Numbered from the stretch's first letter, positions 25,241 through 33,166 are shown. The stretch: DNA of 64,000 bases from Bradyrhizobium sp. 141 (GCF_023074055.1 NZ_JADPKR010000026.1:186001-250000), one strand, 5' to 3'. Program-made: numbers and translations. Notes: generated by a model not told the origin, from the letters alone.

Positions 25241-25352
25241 GCGCAGGGAAGACCGGGTGCCGGCTGGCCCCCGCGGTCCACTGTGCGAAAGGCAGTAGCG
25301 AAATCTGCACAGCGGCATACAGGTGAAGCCAAACAACCGGCCTTCCCTGCGC
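25241..25352. repeat. Large imperfect hairpin element with GCGCAGGGAAG ends
   Basis: GCGCAGGGAAGACCGG (25241-25256) pairs with CCGGCCTTCCCTGCGC (25337-25352), 15 of 16 positions. An inner stem CTGTGC...GCACAG lies between. Sequence like this, read on the minus strand, is a familiar dispersed element in Bradyrhizobium and Rhodopseudomonas genomes, often mis-annotated as a small hypothetical protein. It may be a structured RNA or a non-autonomous mobile element. The identification as a family is from memory. Confidence 0.6.
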
Positions 25353-25776
25353 AGTGGTTTGACGGCTTATGTCGTGCTCTCCCCGGGGAGCGATGCACTA
25401 TTGCCCCCGTCGCCTTGCGGATGATCGATGCGCGGACCCGGTTGGGCCGCCACATCACCGCTGAGACTTGACGCACAGACCCCGGGCGTCAGGACCACAC
25501 GATTTTGCCCTACGCCGATCACACCGGTCGTGTGCGCGACACCCTCGCTCACGGTTGCCCGCCCTGCGAAGCTCTTCGCGCCAATGCAATCAGCGTCCAC
25601 CGCCGTCCGGCCCGCGTTCGTGACGATCGCGATACGCCCCTCTTCCTTGGGCCGGGTTGCCGCGACACATACGTCATTTCCGAATTTCGGTAAAGTGGAA
25701 TATTTCTCGCTGCGCGCATTGACCCAGGGCTCGCGTGTTTTGCCCGTCGGGCAACGCAACGGATTGTGTCCGGCGT
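25353..25776. other. Intergenic region with no convincing gene
   Basis: A 137-codon minus-strand ORF (25367-25780) crosses this stretch but overlaps the start of the repeat at its 3' end, has no ribosome site and ends in repeat-derived sequence. Part of it (V-V-L-T-P-G-V, G-D-G-G-N-x-A) looks like the read-through of the dispersed element at 25241-25352. It could be a decayed gene; I do not call it as coding. Confidence 0.5.
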
Positions 25777-26094
25777 TCAATCCGGCGCGGTCAGCACCGG
25801 TGAACTTTGAGCAGGCGCCTGCGCGGGTTTTGGCGCCGTCGGACGGCGGTCGGGCCTGGCAAGATCGCGGCGTAGCGACAATGGCGCCGCGTGAAGGGCA
25901 AACGCGATCGCGATCTGCGTTCGGTTCGAAAGCCGGTATTTGCGCATGATGTTGCCGATATGCGCCCGGACCGTGTTCTCCGAGATCTTGAGCTCGTAGG
26001 CGATGTTCTTGTTCTGCAGCCCCCGCGCGATCAGCATCATCAGCTCACGCTCGCGCGGTGTCGGTGTAATCGAATCCTTCGGATCCGGGCTCAT
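25777..26094 (-). CDS. Solo LuxR-type HTH regulator
   Basis: 105 aa. A GerE/LuxR helix-turn-helix occupies residues 10-72: T-P-R-E-R-E-L-M-M-L-I-A-R-G then N-K-N-I-A-Y-E-L-K-I-S-E-N-T-V-R-A-H. There is no receiver, PAS or autoinducer domain, and the tail is Pro/Ala-rich. It lies 51 bp downstream of the MacB-like permease on the same strand, so it is probably co-transcribed with the efflux genes. It may regulate them or the divergent curlin-like locus; stand-alone GerE proteins can bind DNA without phosphorylation. Confidence 0.85.
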   Translation of the reverse strand: MSPDPKDSITPTPRERELMMLIARGLQNKNIAYELKISENTVRAHIGNIMRKYRLSNRTQIAIAFALHAAPLSLRRDLARPDRRPTAPKPAQAPAQSSPVLTAPD

Positions 26095-26145
26095 GATGGG
26101 CTCCTCGCTGGTCTTCGGGCTGAATTGGCCGCCTTCGGCATCTTC

Positions 26146-27369
26146 TCACTCCGTTTTGAGCGCCTCGATCGGGCTGAGCTTGGATGCCTTGTGGGCGGGA
26201 TAGAAACCGAAGACGATGCCGGTGGCGATCGAGAAGACCAGGGCAAGGCCGATCGCCTGACCATCGATCGAGGTGACCCATCCTGCCATGCGGGCGACCG
26301 TCATCGAGAGCGTGACGCCGCCGGCGACGCCGATGGCGCCGCCGAGCAGGCAGAGCACGAGCGCCTCGCAGAGGAACTGCAGACGGATGTCCCGCATCCG
26401 CCCGCCGAGCGCGCGGCGGATTCCGATCTCCCGCGTGCGTTCGGTGACCGAGACGATCATCACATTCATGATGCTGATGCCGCCGACCAGCAGCGAGACC
26501 GAGGCGATGGCGACGAGCAGCAGCGCGACGGTGCGGATCGCCCCCTGCTGTGCTTCCATGGCGGCGGCCGGATCCTGGACCTTGAAGTCGTCCTCCTGGC
26601 CGGCGGGGATGCGGTGGCGCTGCCGCAGCAGGTTCTCGATCTCCGATCGCGCCCCCGCCATCTGTCCGTCGCCGGCCACCTTGGCGATGATATAGGCAAC
26701 CGAATCCCGATTGATGTTGCTGGCACTGCCGAGAAAGCGCAGCTTGGCGGTGGCGAGCGGCACGAAAGCGACGTCGTCCTGCGCCGGTCCCTTGCGATCG
26801 AGCACGCCGACCACTTCGAGCGGCACCTTCATGATCCGGATCTGCGCGCCGATCGGGTCGTCGCCGGGCGCGAACAGCTCGCGCGCGACCGTGCTGCCGA
26901 GGATCACGACCTTGCCGGCGCCGGCCTCCTCGGAGCCGGAAAAATAGCGCCCGCTCGCGAGCTGCCAGTCGCGCACCATGAAATGCCCCGTCGTCGTGCC
27001 GTTGATGGTCGTATTCCAGTTCTTGCCCTCGTGGATGACCTGCGCCGTTCCGGCGATCGAGCCGGCCGCAGCCTGGATTTCCGGAATCTGCTCGAGGATG
27101 GCCTGCACGTCACTCTCGGTCATCGTCAGCTTGCTGCCGTCCTTGAGACGCACGCCGCCCTGATAGACCGCGCCGGGGGTGATCATCAGCACGTTGGCGC
27201 CGATCGAGCGGATCTGCTCCTGCAGGCGAAGCTGGGCGCCGGCTCCGATCGCAAACACGGTCACAATGGAGGCGACGCCGATCACGATGCCCAGCATGGT
27301 GAGGAAGCTGCGCAGCGGATTGAGGCGCAAGGCGTGCAGAGCGATCTGGAAGCCCTGGAGCATCGTCAT
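26146..27369 (-). CDS. MacB-like ABC transporter permease (FtsX fold)
   Basis: 407 aa. TM1 near residues 25-48, then a large periplasmic MacB_PCD domain (about 50-270), then three C-terminal helices forming the FtsX domain, with T-R-E-I-G-I-R-R-A-L-G-G-R just before TM3. The four-helix topology is that of MacB/LolC-type mechanotransmitters. Here the ATPase is a separate polypeptide encoded by the overlapping gene upstream (ATGA overlap). With the MacA-like adaptor it would move periplasmic substrates through a TolC-like channel, which is not encoded here. Confidence 0.92.
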   Translation of the reverse strand: MTMLQGFQIALHALRLNPLRSFLTMLGIVIGVASIVTVFAIGAGAQLRLQEQIRSIGANVLMITPGAVYQGGVRLKDGSKLTMTESDVQAILEQIPEIQAAAGSIAGTAQVIHEGKNWNTTINGTTTGHFMVRDWQLASGRYFSGSEEAGAGKVVILGSTVARELFAPGDDPIGAQIRIMKVPLEVVGVLDRKGPAQDDVAFVPLATAKLRFLGSASNINRDSVAYIIAKVAGDGQMAGARSEIENLLRQRHRIPAGQEDDFKVQDPAAAMEAQQGAIRTVALLLVAIASVSLLVGGISIMNVMIVSVTERTREIGIRRALGGRMRDIRLQFLCEALVLCLLGGAIGVAGGVTLSMTVARMAGWVTSIDGQAIGLALVFSIATGIVFGFYPAHKASKLSPIEALKTE

Positions 27370-28091
27370 GACACGGCGCTCCGTTTCGGCAGGATCGGGA
27401 CCAGGGTCTCGTCACTGACGAGCTCGCCGTCATGCAGGCGGATGGTGCGGCGGCACTGCGTCGCGATGCCGGGATCATGCGTGATCATCACGATGGTCTG
27501 ACCGGTCCGGTTGAGCGCCGCGAACAGCGCCAGGATCTCGGCGCCGGTGCGGCTGTCGAGCGCGCCGGTCGGCTCGTCGGCGAGCACGATCAGCGGGGAG
27601 GCGATCAATGCGCGCGCAATCGCGACACGTTGCTGCTCGCCGCCGGAGAGCTGCCGCGGGAAGTGATGGGCCCGGTGCAGCATGCCGACGGACTGAAGGC
27701 TCTGCTCGGCGCGCGCCAGACGTTCCTTGCGAGCGATGCCGCAATAGACCAGCGGCAGCGCGACATTCTCGATTGCATTGTGGCGGGCAAGCAGATTGTA
27801 GGACTGGAACACGAAGCCGATGCTGCGGGCACGCAAGGACGAGCGGCGATCTTCCGACAGGCCGGCGACGTCGGCGCCCCGGAGATAGACGGCGCCCTCG
27901 TTCGGCAGGTCGAGCAGCCCGATCATGTTCATCAATGTCGATTTGCCGGAGCCGGACGGTCCCATCACGGCGACGATCTCGCCTTGCGCGATCTCGAAAC
28001 TGACATTGCGCACCGCAGTTACCGCGACCCCGTCGGTGCGATAGATCCTGCTGACCGACTGGAGGCTGATGAGGGGCGGGGAGGCGGTCAT
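27366..28091 (-). CDS. ABC transporter ATP-binding protein (MacB/LolD type)
   Basis: 241 aa. Walker [10 protein letters not shown] near residue 41, Q-loop, signature [14 protein letters not shown] and Walker [14 protein letters not shown], then the H-loop M-I-T-H-D. The sequence is of the LolD/MacB subfamily that energises FtsX-fold permeases. Start and stop overlap the neighbours by four bases each, so the three genes form a tight operon transcribed adaptor, ATPase, permease. Confidence 0.95.
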   Translation of the reverse strand: MTASPPLISLQSVSRIYRTDGVAVTAVRNVSFEIAQGEIVAVMGPSGSGKSTLMNMIGLLDLPNEGAVYLRGADVAGLSEDRRSSLRARSIGFVFQSYNLLARHNAIENVALPLVYCGIARKERLARAEQSLQSVGMLHRAHHFPRQLSGGEQQRVAIARALIASPLIVLADEPTGALDSRTGAEILALFAALNRTGQTIVMITHDPGIATQCRRTIRLHDGELVSDETLVPILPKRSAVS

Positions 28092-29518
28092 GATCCGAAC
28101 CTGATTCCGAGAAATTCAAAGCCCGCCGGACGGATCGCCTGGCCGACGGCCACCTGGCTGCCCTCGTCGAGATCTCCGCTCTTGAGTGCGACTTGTTCGA
28201 TGCCGGCCGCGCCCACCGTTACGGCGATGCGCTGGAGCGCGCCGCTCGTGGTGCGGACCCACACCCCGCTGCGCGTGCTGCCTGAGTCCGGCCGCGTGCC
28301 GGAGGGCTGGAAGCGCAGTGCGGCGAGCGGCACCTTCAGAACGTCGTCCTGCCGCTCGATCACGATCTTCACCAGGGCGGTCATTCCGGGGAGCAGCGCG
28401 CCGTCCAGGTTCGAGGTCGCGAGGACCACGGTGTAGGTGACGACGTGCTGCTGGTTCTGCGGCGCCTTGCGCACCTGCCGCACCACCGCCTCGAAGCGGC
28501 GGTCCGGGTAGGCGTCCACGGTGAAATGCGCGCGCTGGCCGGGGGCGATGCGGCCGATGTCGGCTTCGTCGACCTGCGCGTGGATCTCCATGTCCTCCAG
28601 GCGATGCGCCACCACGAAGGTGGTGCGCGATTCCAATCCGACCGCGAGCGTCTGGCCCTCGTTGACGAACCTGCCGACGACGACGCCATCGATCGGCGAG
28701 CGGATCACGGTGCGGTCGAGATCGGCCTGGGCCGCGGCGAGAACGGCCGCTTTCTCCGGCACGGCCATGCGCGCCTGCTGCAGCTCCGCCTCGATCCGGC
28801 GGACGTCGGCCTGCGCGCCCTCCACCGAATAGGAGTTGAGGGACATCAGGACCTCGGCCTCGCGCTCCTGGGCGAGGCGCGCGGTGAACTCGGTCTGCGC
28901 GTCGTCGACCGTCGTCGTCGCCACCACGTTTTGCGACTGGAGCGCCAGCTTCCGCTGCAGGGTCTTCTGCGCCGAGCTCTTGACCGCCTGGGCGCTTTCG
29001 AGCTTGGCGGCGAGCACGTCCCGGCTGCCTCTGGCATTTTGCAGGTCGATCTTGGCGCGATCGAGCTTGGCCCTGGCGATGTCGACCAGGGAATTGGCGA
29101 CGGCAAGGGACGCCTTGGCCTCGTCGACCTTGGCCGCGAAGCTGCGCGGATCGATCAAGGCGAGCGGCTGATCCTTGATGACGGTGTCGTTGAAATCGAC
29201 ATAGACGCGGGCAAGCTGCCCGGACAATTGGGAACCGACCTCGATCGTCTTGACCGGCTGAAGGGCCCCAGTGACGGTGACGGTCTGCTCGATGCTGCCG
29301 CGCTGGATCGAGGCATAGCGGAACATTGGCGCATCGGACCCGAAAGTCGGGACGTCTTGCCCAGTGGGCACGAGCAGGCGCCTGGTCGATTCCAGGGCGT
29401 GCGACGCCCTGTCCGCAGCGCTCCCGGCCGCGCCGGTGATGACGGCGGGCCCGGCGGCGTAAATCGCGGCGAGGCTGCATGCAGTTCCGAGCAAGGCAAT
29501 GACTGGTACAAATCGCAT
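28088..29518 (-). CDS. MacA/HlyD-type periplasmic adaptor protein
   Basis: 476 aa from ATG 29518, which follows AAAGAGGCGGG at a suitable distance; the open frame continues 135 codons upstream but looks non-coding. N-terminal anchor (RFVPVIALLGTACSLAAIYA), lipoyl half-motif, a long alpha-hairpin (about 150-270) for contacting a TolC-like channel, the second lipoyl half (V-I-R-S-P-I-D-G-V-V-V-G-R), a beta-barrel and a membrane-proximal domain. Together with the ATPase and permease it makes a MacAB-like tripartite pump. Confidence 0.92.
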   Translation of the reverse strand: MRFVPVIALLGTACSLAAIYAAGPAVITGAAGSAADRASHALESTRRLLVPTGQDVPTFGSDAPMFRYASIQRGSIEQTVTVTGALQPVKTIEVGSQLSGQLARVYVDFNDTVIKDQPLALIDPRSFAAKVDEAKASLAVANSLVDIARAKLDRAKIDLQNARGSRDVLAAKLESAQAVKSSAQKTLQRKLALQSQNVVATTTVDDAQTEFTARLAQEREAEVLMSLNSYSVEGAQADVRRIEAELQQARMAVPEKAAVLAAAQADLDRTVIRSPIDGVVVGRFVNEGQTLAVGLESRTTFVVAHRLEDMEIHAQVDEADIGRIAPGQRAHFTVDAYPDRRFEAVVRQVRKAPQNQQHVVTYTVVLATSNLDGALLPGMTALVKIVIERQDDVLKVPLAALRFQPSGTRPDSGSTRSGVWVRTTSGALQRIAVTVGAAGIEQVALKSGDLDEGSQVAVGQAIRPAGFEFLGIRFGS

Positions 29519-30121
29519 ATCAAAAACCCGCCTCTTTGAAATGGCCTCGATGGCGGCACTGACAAAGATCGCGCTATGGTTGTAAATCTCCCAAAGCGAT
29601 ATCGATCGTCCATATGTCGCCGCTGCCGGGGCGACGGTCGGGCTCGATTCATCATCCAGTAGTAAAGCCGGTGTCGTGCTACTTTTCGTGATTTGATCGA
29701 AATGCATACCGAGCGTATCGATATGACGCGCGCGGTATCGAACTCGATAGACTGACTGAACGTCCCGTCTGCTTTGGCGAAGCGGACGGTGCCCGGCGTT
29801 CGAGTCGGCACATGAGTGGCGATGCATGACGCAGTTGGCGATACTGCTTTCAAGATACCGGACTGCACGACACCGGATTGTCGTATTTTTGCGATCAAGC
29901 GCTGCGGACGGCGGCGAGCTCAAATCCTTCCAATCACGAAGCCCGATATGTGAACGCCTTCACTCGTCACGAGCGCGTGTTGGCCCTAAGACGTCGAACC
30001 GGTGGACCGATGCTCTTCGCCCGATCCCCGCGAATTCATCCAAGCACATTGTTTTCGCTTGCAAGAAGAATGGATGGCTCGTTGCTTGCTCATCGAGCCC
30101 CAAGCCGGGGAGTCCGTTGCC
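29519..30121. other. Divergent intergenic region between the MacA-like gene and the response regulator
   Basis: About 600 bp that must hold promoters for both divergent units. It is clearly lower in GC than the flanking genes. I see no gene, tRNA or strong palindrome. In-frame extensions of both flanking genes run into it but lack coding character. Confidence 0.5.
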
Positions 30122-30769
30122 ATGAATTCAGGTCAAGCCATAGTTTATATCGTTGACGACGAGATTCAGATTCGAACTGCGATCGGAAGTCTCTGCGAGG
30201 AGACCGGACACCAGGTGAAGTTGTTCGCCTCGACGGAAGAATTCCTCGCGGAGAATATTTCGCCCGGGCCCTCGTGCCTCGTGCTCGATGTCCGCTTTCC
30301 CGGGACGTCGCCGACCGGGCTCGAGCTTCAGCGCCGGCTCGCCGAGACGGGCGTGCCTATCCCGATCGTCTTCATCAGCGGCCATTCCGACGTCCGCGTC
30401 TCGGTTGAAGCCATGAAGCGTGGCGCGGTCGAGTTTCTGCCAAAACCGTTTCGCGAGCAGGAGATCCTCGATGCTATCAGGCATGGCATCGAGCGCGATC
30501 GCAGGCGGCTGGAACGCGAAGATACCGTGCGTGAAGCCCGCCAGCGCGTCGACACGCTGACGGCGCGAGAGCGCGAGATCATGCTGCTGATGGCCGAAGG
30601 GCTGGTCGCCAAGCAGATCGCGGCGCGGCTTGGCGTGAGCGAAGTGACGGCGAAGGTCCATCGCGCCAGGATGATGCGAAAGCTGGAGCTGCGCACGCCG
30701 ATCGAAGTGGTGCGGCTGATCGACAGCATGGGGCGCGAAGCGGAGACGACACGCGCCGGCATGGGATAG
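30122..30769 (+). CDS. FixJ/NarL-type response regulator
   Basis: 215 aa. Receiver domain 1-125 with Asp12, Asp13, phosphoacceptor Asp56 (L-V-L-D-V-R-F-P-G) and the Lys in F-L-P-K-P-F. A LuxR-type HTH occupies about 140-205 (L-T-A-R-E-R-E-I-M-L-L-M-A-E-G, V-S-E-V-T-A-K-V-H-R-A-R-M-M). It is of the FixJ/TodT group. GGGGAG nine bases before the ATG supports this start. No kinase adjoins it. It stands immediately upstream of the curlin-like genes on the same strand, the position that the LuxR-type regulator CsgD has relative to curli genes in enterobacteria; a regulatory role is inferred. Confidence 0.92.
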   Translation: MNSGQAIVYIVDDEIQIRTAIGSLCEETGHQVKLFASTEEFLAENISPGPSCLVLDVRFPGTSPTGLELQRRLAETGVPIPIVFISGHSDVRVSVEAMKRGAVEFLPKPFREQEILDAIRHGIERDRRRLEREDTVREARQRVDTLTAREREIMLLMAEGLVAKQIAARLGVSEVTAKVHRARMMRKLELRTPIEVVRLIDSMGREAETTRAGMG

Positions 30770-30947
30770 AATCTGCTCTTGCGCTTCCATGTGCCGACAT
30801 TTCGCGCAACGTCTAGTCCGTACCGATTAGCATGAACTGCAGTCTGTCGCGCAGGCCACGATCGGTTCACAGTATCCCTACGATGTCGGCCTCTTCCAAG
30901 ACGGCATCCGTACTCAGTCAGACAACTTGGCCAGAAAGGGATACTCC

Positions 30948-31349
30948 ATGCGTAAATTTCTTTTTGCTTCCGTTGCATTGTTCGCCCTGTCCTCCGCCGC
31001 GCAGGCCGCCAACACCTCCACCACGGTGCAGGTCGGCGTCGTGAACGGCTCCACCGTTTCGCAGCAGGGCCTCACCAACGACACTTCGTCGACCAGCCAG
31101 CTCGGCATCATCAACAGCGCGACCACGATGCAGGGCACCAGCTCGGCCTCGCTCAACAACGGCAGCACGGTGAACCAGATCGGCGTGCAGAACACGGCAG
31201 CCACCGGCCAGGTGGCGTTCGGCAACAACGGCAGCTCGATCACCCAGAACTCGTTCGGGCCTCCCGCGCTGCAGAACAACGCTGCCGCTGTTGGCCAGCT
31301 CAGCGGGTTCGGCATCAACAGCAGCACCGTCTCGCAGACGGCGCACTGA
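30948..31349 (+). CDS. Curlin-repeat secreted protein 1
   Basis: 133 aa. Start ATG 30948 behind GAAAGGG. A Sec signal (about 20 residues, ending A-A-Q-A-A) is followed by about five imperfect repeats of N-x-S/A-x3-Q-x-G-x2-N. Examples are S-T-T-V-Q-V-G-V-V-N, S-T-V-S-Q-Q-G-L-T-N, S-T-V-N-Q-I-G-V-Q-N and A-A-A-V-G-Q-L. The spacing of Q, G and N is that of CsgA/CsgB curlin repeats, which form a beta-helix amyloid. No cysteine, almost no charge. First gene of the five-gene array, 178 bp after the response regulator. Confidence 0.8.
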   Translation: MRKFLFASVALFALSSAAQAANTSTTVQVGVVNGSTVSQQGLTNDTSSTSQLGIINSATTMQGTSSASLNNGSTVNQIGVQNTAATGQVAFGNNGSSITQNSFGPPALQNNAAAVGQLSGFGINSSTVSQTAH

Positions 31350-31470
31350 ACCACGCAACCGTTTGGCCGGACGCATCCAGTTGCGGTGCGTCCGCGCCAT
31401 CCTCGAAATGCACCGCAACCGGCCGGCCGATCAATTGCGATGGCTCGCTTATTCTCGCGGAGGAATTGAC

Positions 31471-31863
31471 ATGCGGATCACCTATTTCATTGCAACGGTT
31501 GCAGCGTTCGGTGCGCTGACGGCCGCCGATGCACAGGCCGGCAACAGCGCCAGCGTGCTGCAATTCGGAACCACCAACACTTCGTTCATTTCGCAGAGCG
31601 GCGGCACCAGCAACAGCGCTACGACGCTGCAGTTCGGCGCCACCAATAGTGCGACCACCTTGCAGACGGGCTCGCTCCTGACCGTCAACAATTCGGTGAT
31701 CGGGCAGGGCGGCACCACCGCGACGGCGTCGAACACCGCGCTGGCCGGCCAGGTCGGCGGCTCCAATTCGAGCCTGATCGGGCAGATCGGCGCCAACAAC
31801 ACCGCCGGCGTCGGACAGCTCGGAATCCTGAACGGCTCGACGATCATCCAGCAGGCTCCGTGA
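31471..31863 (+). CDS. Curlin-repeat secreted protein 2
   Basis: 130 aa, start at ATG 31471 after GGAGGAATT. Signal peptide ends A-D-A-Q-A-G near residue 23. The mature protein is a string of Q-x-G / N-x-A units: S-V-L-Q-F-G-T-T-N, F-I-S-Q-S-G, T-T-L-Q-F-G-A-T-N, V-I-G-Q-G-G, L-I-G-Q-I-G-A-N-N, G-V-G-Q-L-G-I-L-N and a terminal I-I-Q-Q-A-P. Composition is dominated by Gly, Ser, Thr, Asn and Gln. A secreted amyloid-subunit role is inferred from the repeat pattern. Confidence 0.82.
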   Translation: MRITYFIATVAAFGALTAADAQAGNSASVLQFGTTNTSFISQSGGTSNSATTLQFGATNSATTLQTGSLLTVNNSVIGQGGTTATASNTALAGQVGGSNSSLIGQIGANNTAGVGQLGILNGSTIIQQAP

Positions 31864-31889
31864 GCAGATATGAAGTGACGAGGCATGTC

Positions 31890-32300
31890 ATGAAACATCA
31901 TTTGGGATGCGCGGGCGCCGTCTTGCTCGCTCTGTGCTCGGTCGGCGCCGGCTCGGCCGGCGCCCAGACCGCCGACATCAAGACCATCGTCTCGGTCGGC
32001 GGGCCGCCCGTCGTGCTCAATCAGAACAGTCAGCTCAACATGGCAGGCGTGTTCATGATCGGCGGCAGCACCAGTGCGACCGTGACGCAGAACGGCACTA
32101 ACAATGCCACGGGCGTTCTGCAATTCGGCGGGACGAATTCCGCATCGATCGGGCAGGCCGGAACGAACAATTTCGCCTTCGTCGGTCAGACCGGCCAGTC
32201 GGCGACCAGCCTGATATCCCAGCTCGGCGCGATGAATGCGGGCACGGTGGCGCAATTCGGCACGGTCAACAATTCCACGATCGTCCAGACCGGCCCGTAA
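31890..32300 (+). CDS. Curlin-repeat secreted protein 3
   Basis: 136 aa from ATG 31890 (GAGG six bases upstream; a GTG overlapping the previous stop is less likely). After the signal (A-G-A-Q-T) comes a non-repeat module, T-I-V-S-V-G-G-P-P-V-V-L-N-Q-N-S-Q-L-N-M-A. Six or so curlin units follow, such as T-V-T-Q-N-G-T-N-N-A, V-L-Q-F-G-G-T-N-S-A, S-I-G-Q-A-G-T-N-N-F and T-V-A-Q-F-G-T-V-N-N, ending I-V-Q-T-G-P. The N-terminal module recurs in the next protein. 26 bp after gene 2, likely co-transcribed. Confidence 0.83.
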   Translation: MKHHLGCAGAVLLALCSVGAGSAGAQTADIKTIVSVGGPPVVLNQNSQLNMAGVFMIGGSTSATVTQNGTNNATGVLQFGGTNSASIGQAGTNNFAFVGQTGQSATSLISQLGAMNAGTVAQFGTVNNSTIVQTGP

Positions 32301-32345
32301 CACGCGAGCGAGCTCATCGGCGTCGGCAAGCAGCGGGGAAACGCG

Positions 32346-32807
32346 ATGCGATGCGGCAGACGCGTTTTGAAGCACGCTTTGGCCGCGGTGGCGTTGCTTG
32401 CGGCCGTCGCGTCGGCGACGCAGGCGAGCGCCGGGTCGGTCCAGCGCAGCGTGACGAACCGGAACGTGACCATCGAAACGATCGTGCAGTTCGGCAACGA
32501 CGTTCAGCCGGTCACGATCGAGGAGAACAGCCGCATCAATATCGCGCGGGTCATCCAGATCGGCGGCACCGGGACGGTGGACGCGACCATCATCCAGAAC
32601 GGCACGCGCAACTATGCCAATGTGATCCAGGTGGGCGGCACCACCAATACGGTGATCGGTCAGTCCGGTGTGAGCAACACCGCCGATATCACCCAGATCG
32701 GCAATTCCACCAACGCGCTCCTGCTCCAAATCGGAGACATGAATACGGGAGCCGTAAGGCAGTTCGGGCGTTTCAACTGGCTGGCGATCTTTCAGTTCAG
32801 CCGATGA
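32346..32807 (+). CDS. Curlin-repeat secreted protein 4
   Basis: 153 aa. Signal peptide of about 30 residues (L-K-H-A-L-A-A-V-A-L-L-A-A-V-A-S-A-T-Q-A-S-A). An N-terminal module related to protein 3 follows: E-T-I-V-Q-F-G..., P-V-T-I-E-E-N-S-R-I-N-I-A. Then come repeats T-I-I-Q-N-G-T-R-N-Y-A, V-I-Q-V-G-G-T-T-N-T, V-I-G-Q-S-G-V-S-N-T-A, I-T-Q-I-G-N-S-T-N-A and V-R-Q-F-G-R-F-N. The C-terminus (R-F-N-W-L-A-I-F-Q-F-S-R) departs from the others by ending in aromatic and basic residues, somewhat like a nucleator such as CsgB. That role is a guess. Confidence 0.82.
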   Translation: MRCGRRVLKHALAAVALLAAVASATQASAGSVQRSVTNRNVTIETIVQFGNDVQPVTIEENSRINIARVIQIGGTGTVDATIIQNGTRNYANVIQVGGTTNTVIGQSGVSNTADITQIGNSTNALLLQIGDMNTGAVRQFGRFNWLAIFQFSR

Positions 32808-32819
32808 TGGAGATGTGAC

Positions 32820-33113
32820 ATGAGGTTGCTCCTGCTCGCAACCGGAATAGGACTCATGAGCGTGGTTGCGGCGGCGCCGGCCGGCGCCGGCGACGGTCAC
32901 ACCACGGTGGTCCAGGACGAGAACGGCACGTCGGTGATCACCCAGAGCGGCGATCCGGCGCAGGCCGAGGTCAAAATCGAAAAGGAGCCCGGGCGCACGA
33001 CAGTCTATCGCCGCAGCGGCGGCAACACTGCCATCGTGACGCAAGGCACCGGACAAGGCACCGGAACGGCGCAGGACATGCTCGACTGGCTGCGCAAGCA
33101 GCAGGGCCATTGA
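32820..33113 (+). CDS. Small secreted protein of the curlin-like locus (divergent member)
   Basis: 97 aa, 12 bp after gene 4. Signal peptide (about 22 residues, ending P-A-G-A-G). The mature domain has two or three weak repeat traces (S-V-I-T-Q-S-G, A-I-V-T-Q-G-T-G) around a charged segment (V-K-I-E-K-E-P-G-R-T-T-V-Y-R-R). It ends in a helix (A-Q-D-M-L-D-W-L-R-K-Q-Q-G-H). It lacks cysteines and so is not a CsgC-like thiol protein. It may be an accessory, capping or chaperone subunit of the fibre. Confidence 0.72.
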   Translation: MRLLLLATGIGLMSVVAAAPAGAGDGHTTVVQDENGTSVITQSGDPAQAEVKIEKEPGRTTVYRRSGGNTAIVTQGTGQGTGTAQDMLDWLRKQQGH

Positions 33114-33120
33114 CGCACGA

Positions 33121-33152
33121 AGGCCCACCGTCCGCTTTCGGACGGTGGGCCT
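33121..33152. terminator. Hairpin ending the curlin-like operon
   Basis: AGGCCCACCGTCC (33121-33133) and GGACGGTGGGCCT (33140-33152) form a perfect 13-bp stem with a GCTTTC loop, 7 bases after the last stop and before the convergent gene. No U-tract on either strand. Confidence 0.7.
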
Positions 33153-33166
33153 GACGTCGCGCGGCT

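Noticed and set aside
24679..25480. Several short ORFs in the repeat patch
   Set aside because: They are translations of palindromic repeats and lack ribosome sites.
28088..29923. N-terminal extension of the MacA-like adaptor to 29923
   Set aside because: The extra 135 codons have no export or adaptor features; a hydrophobic anchor with a good ribosome site begins at 29518.
30948..32807. CRISPR-like array in the curlin-like genes
   Set aside because: The periodicity comes from degenerate protein repeats within open reading frames; there are no identical direct repeats with unique spacers.
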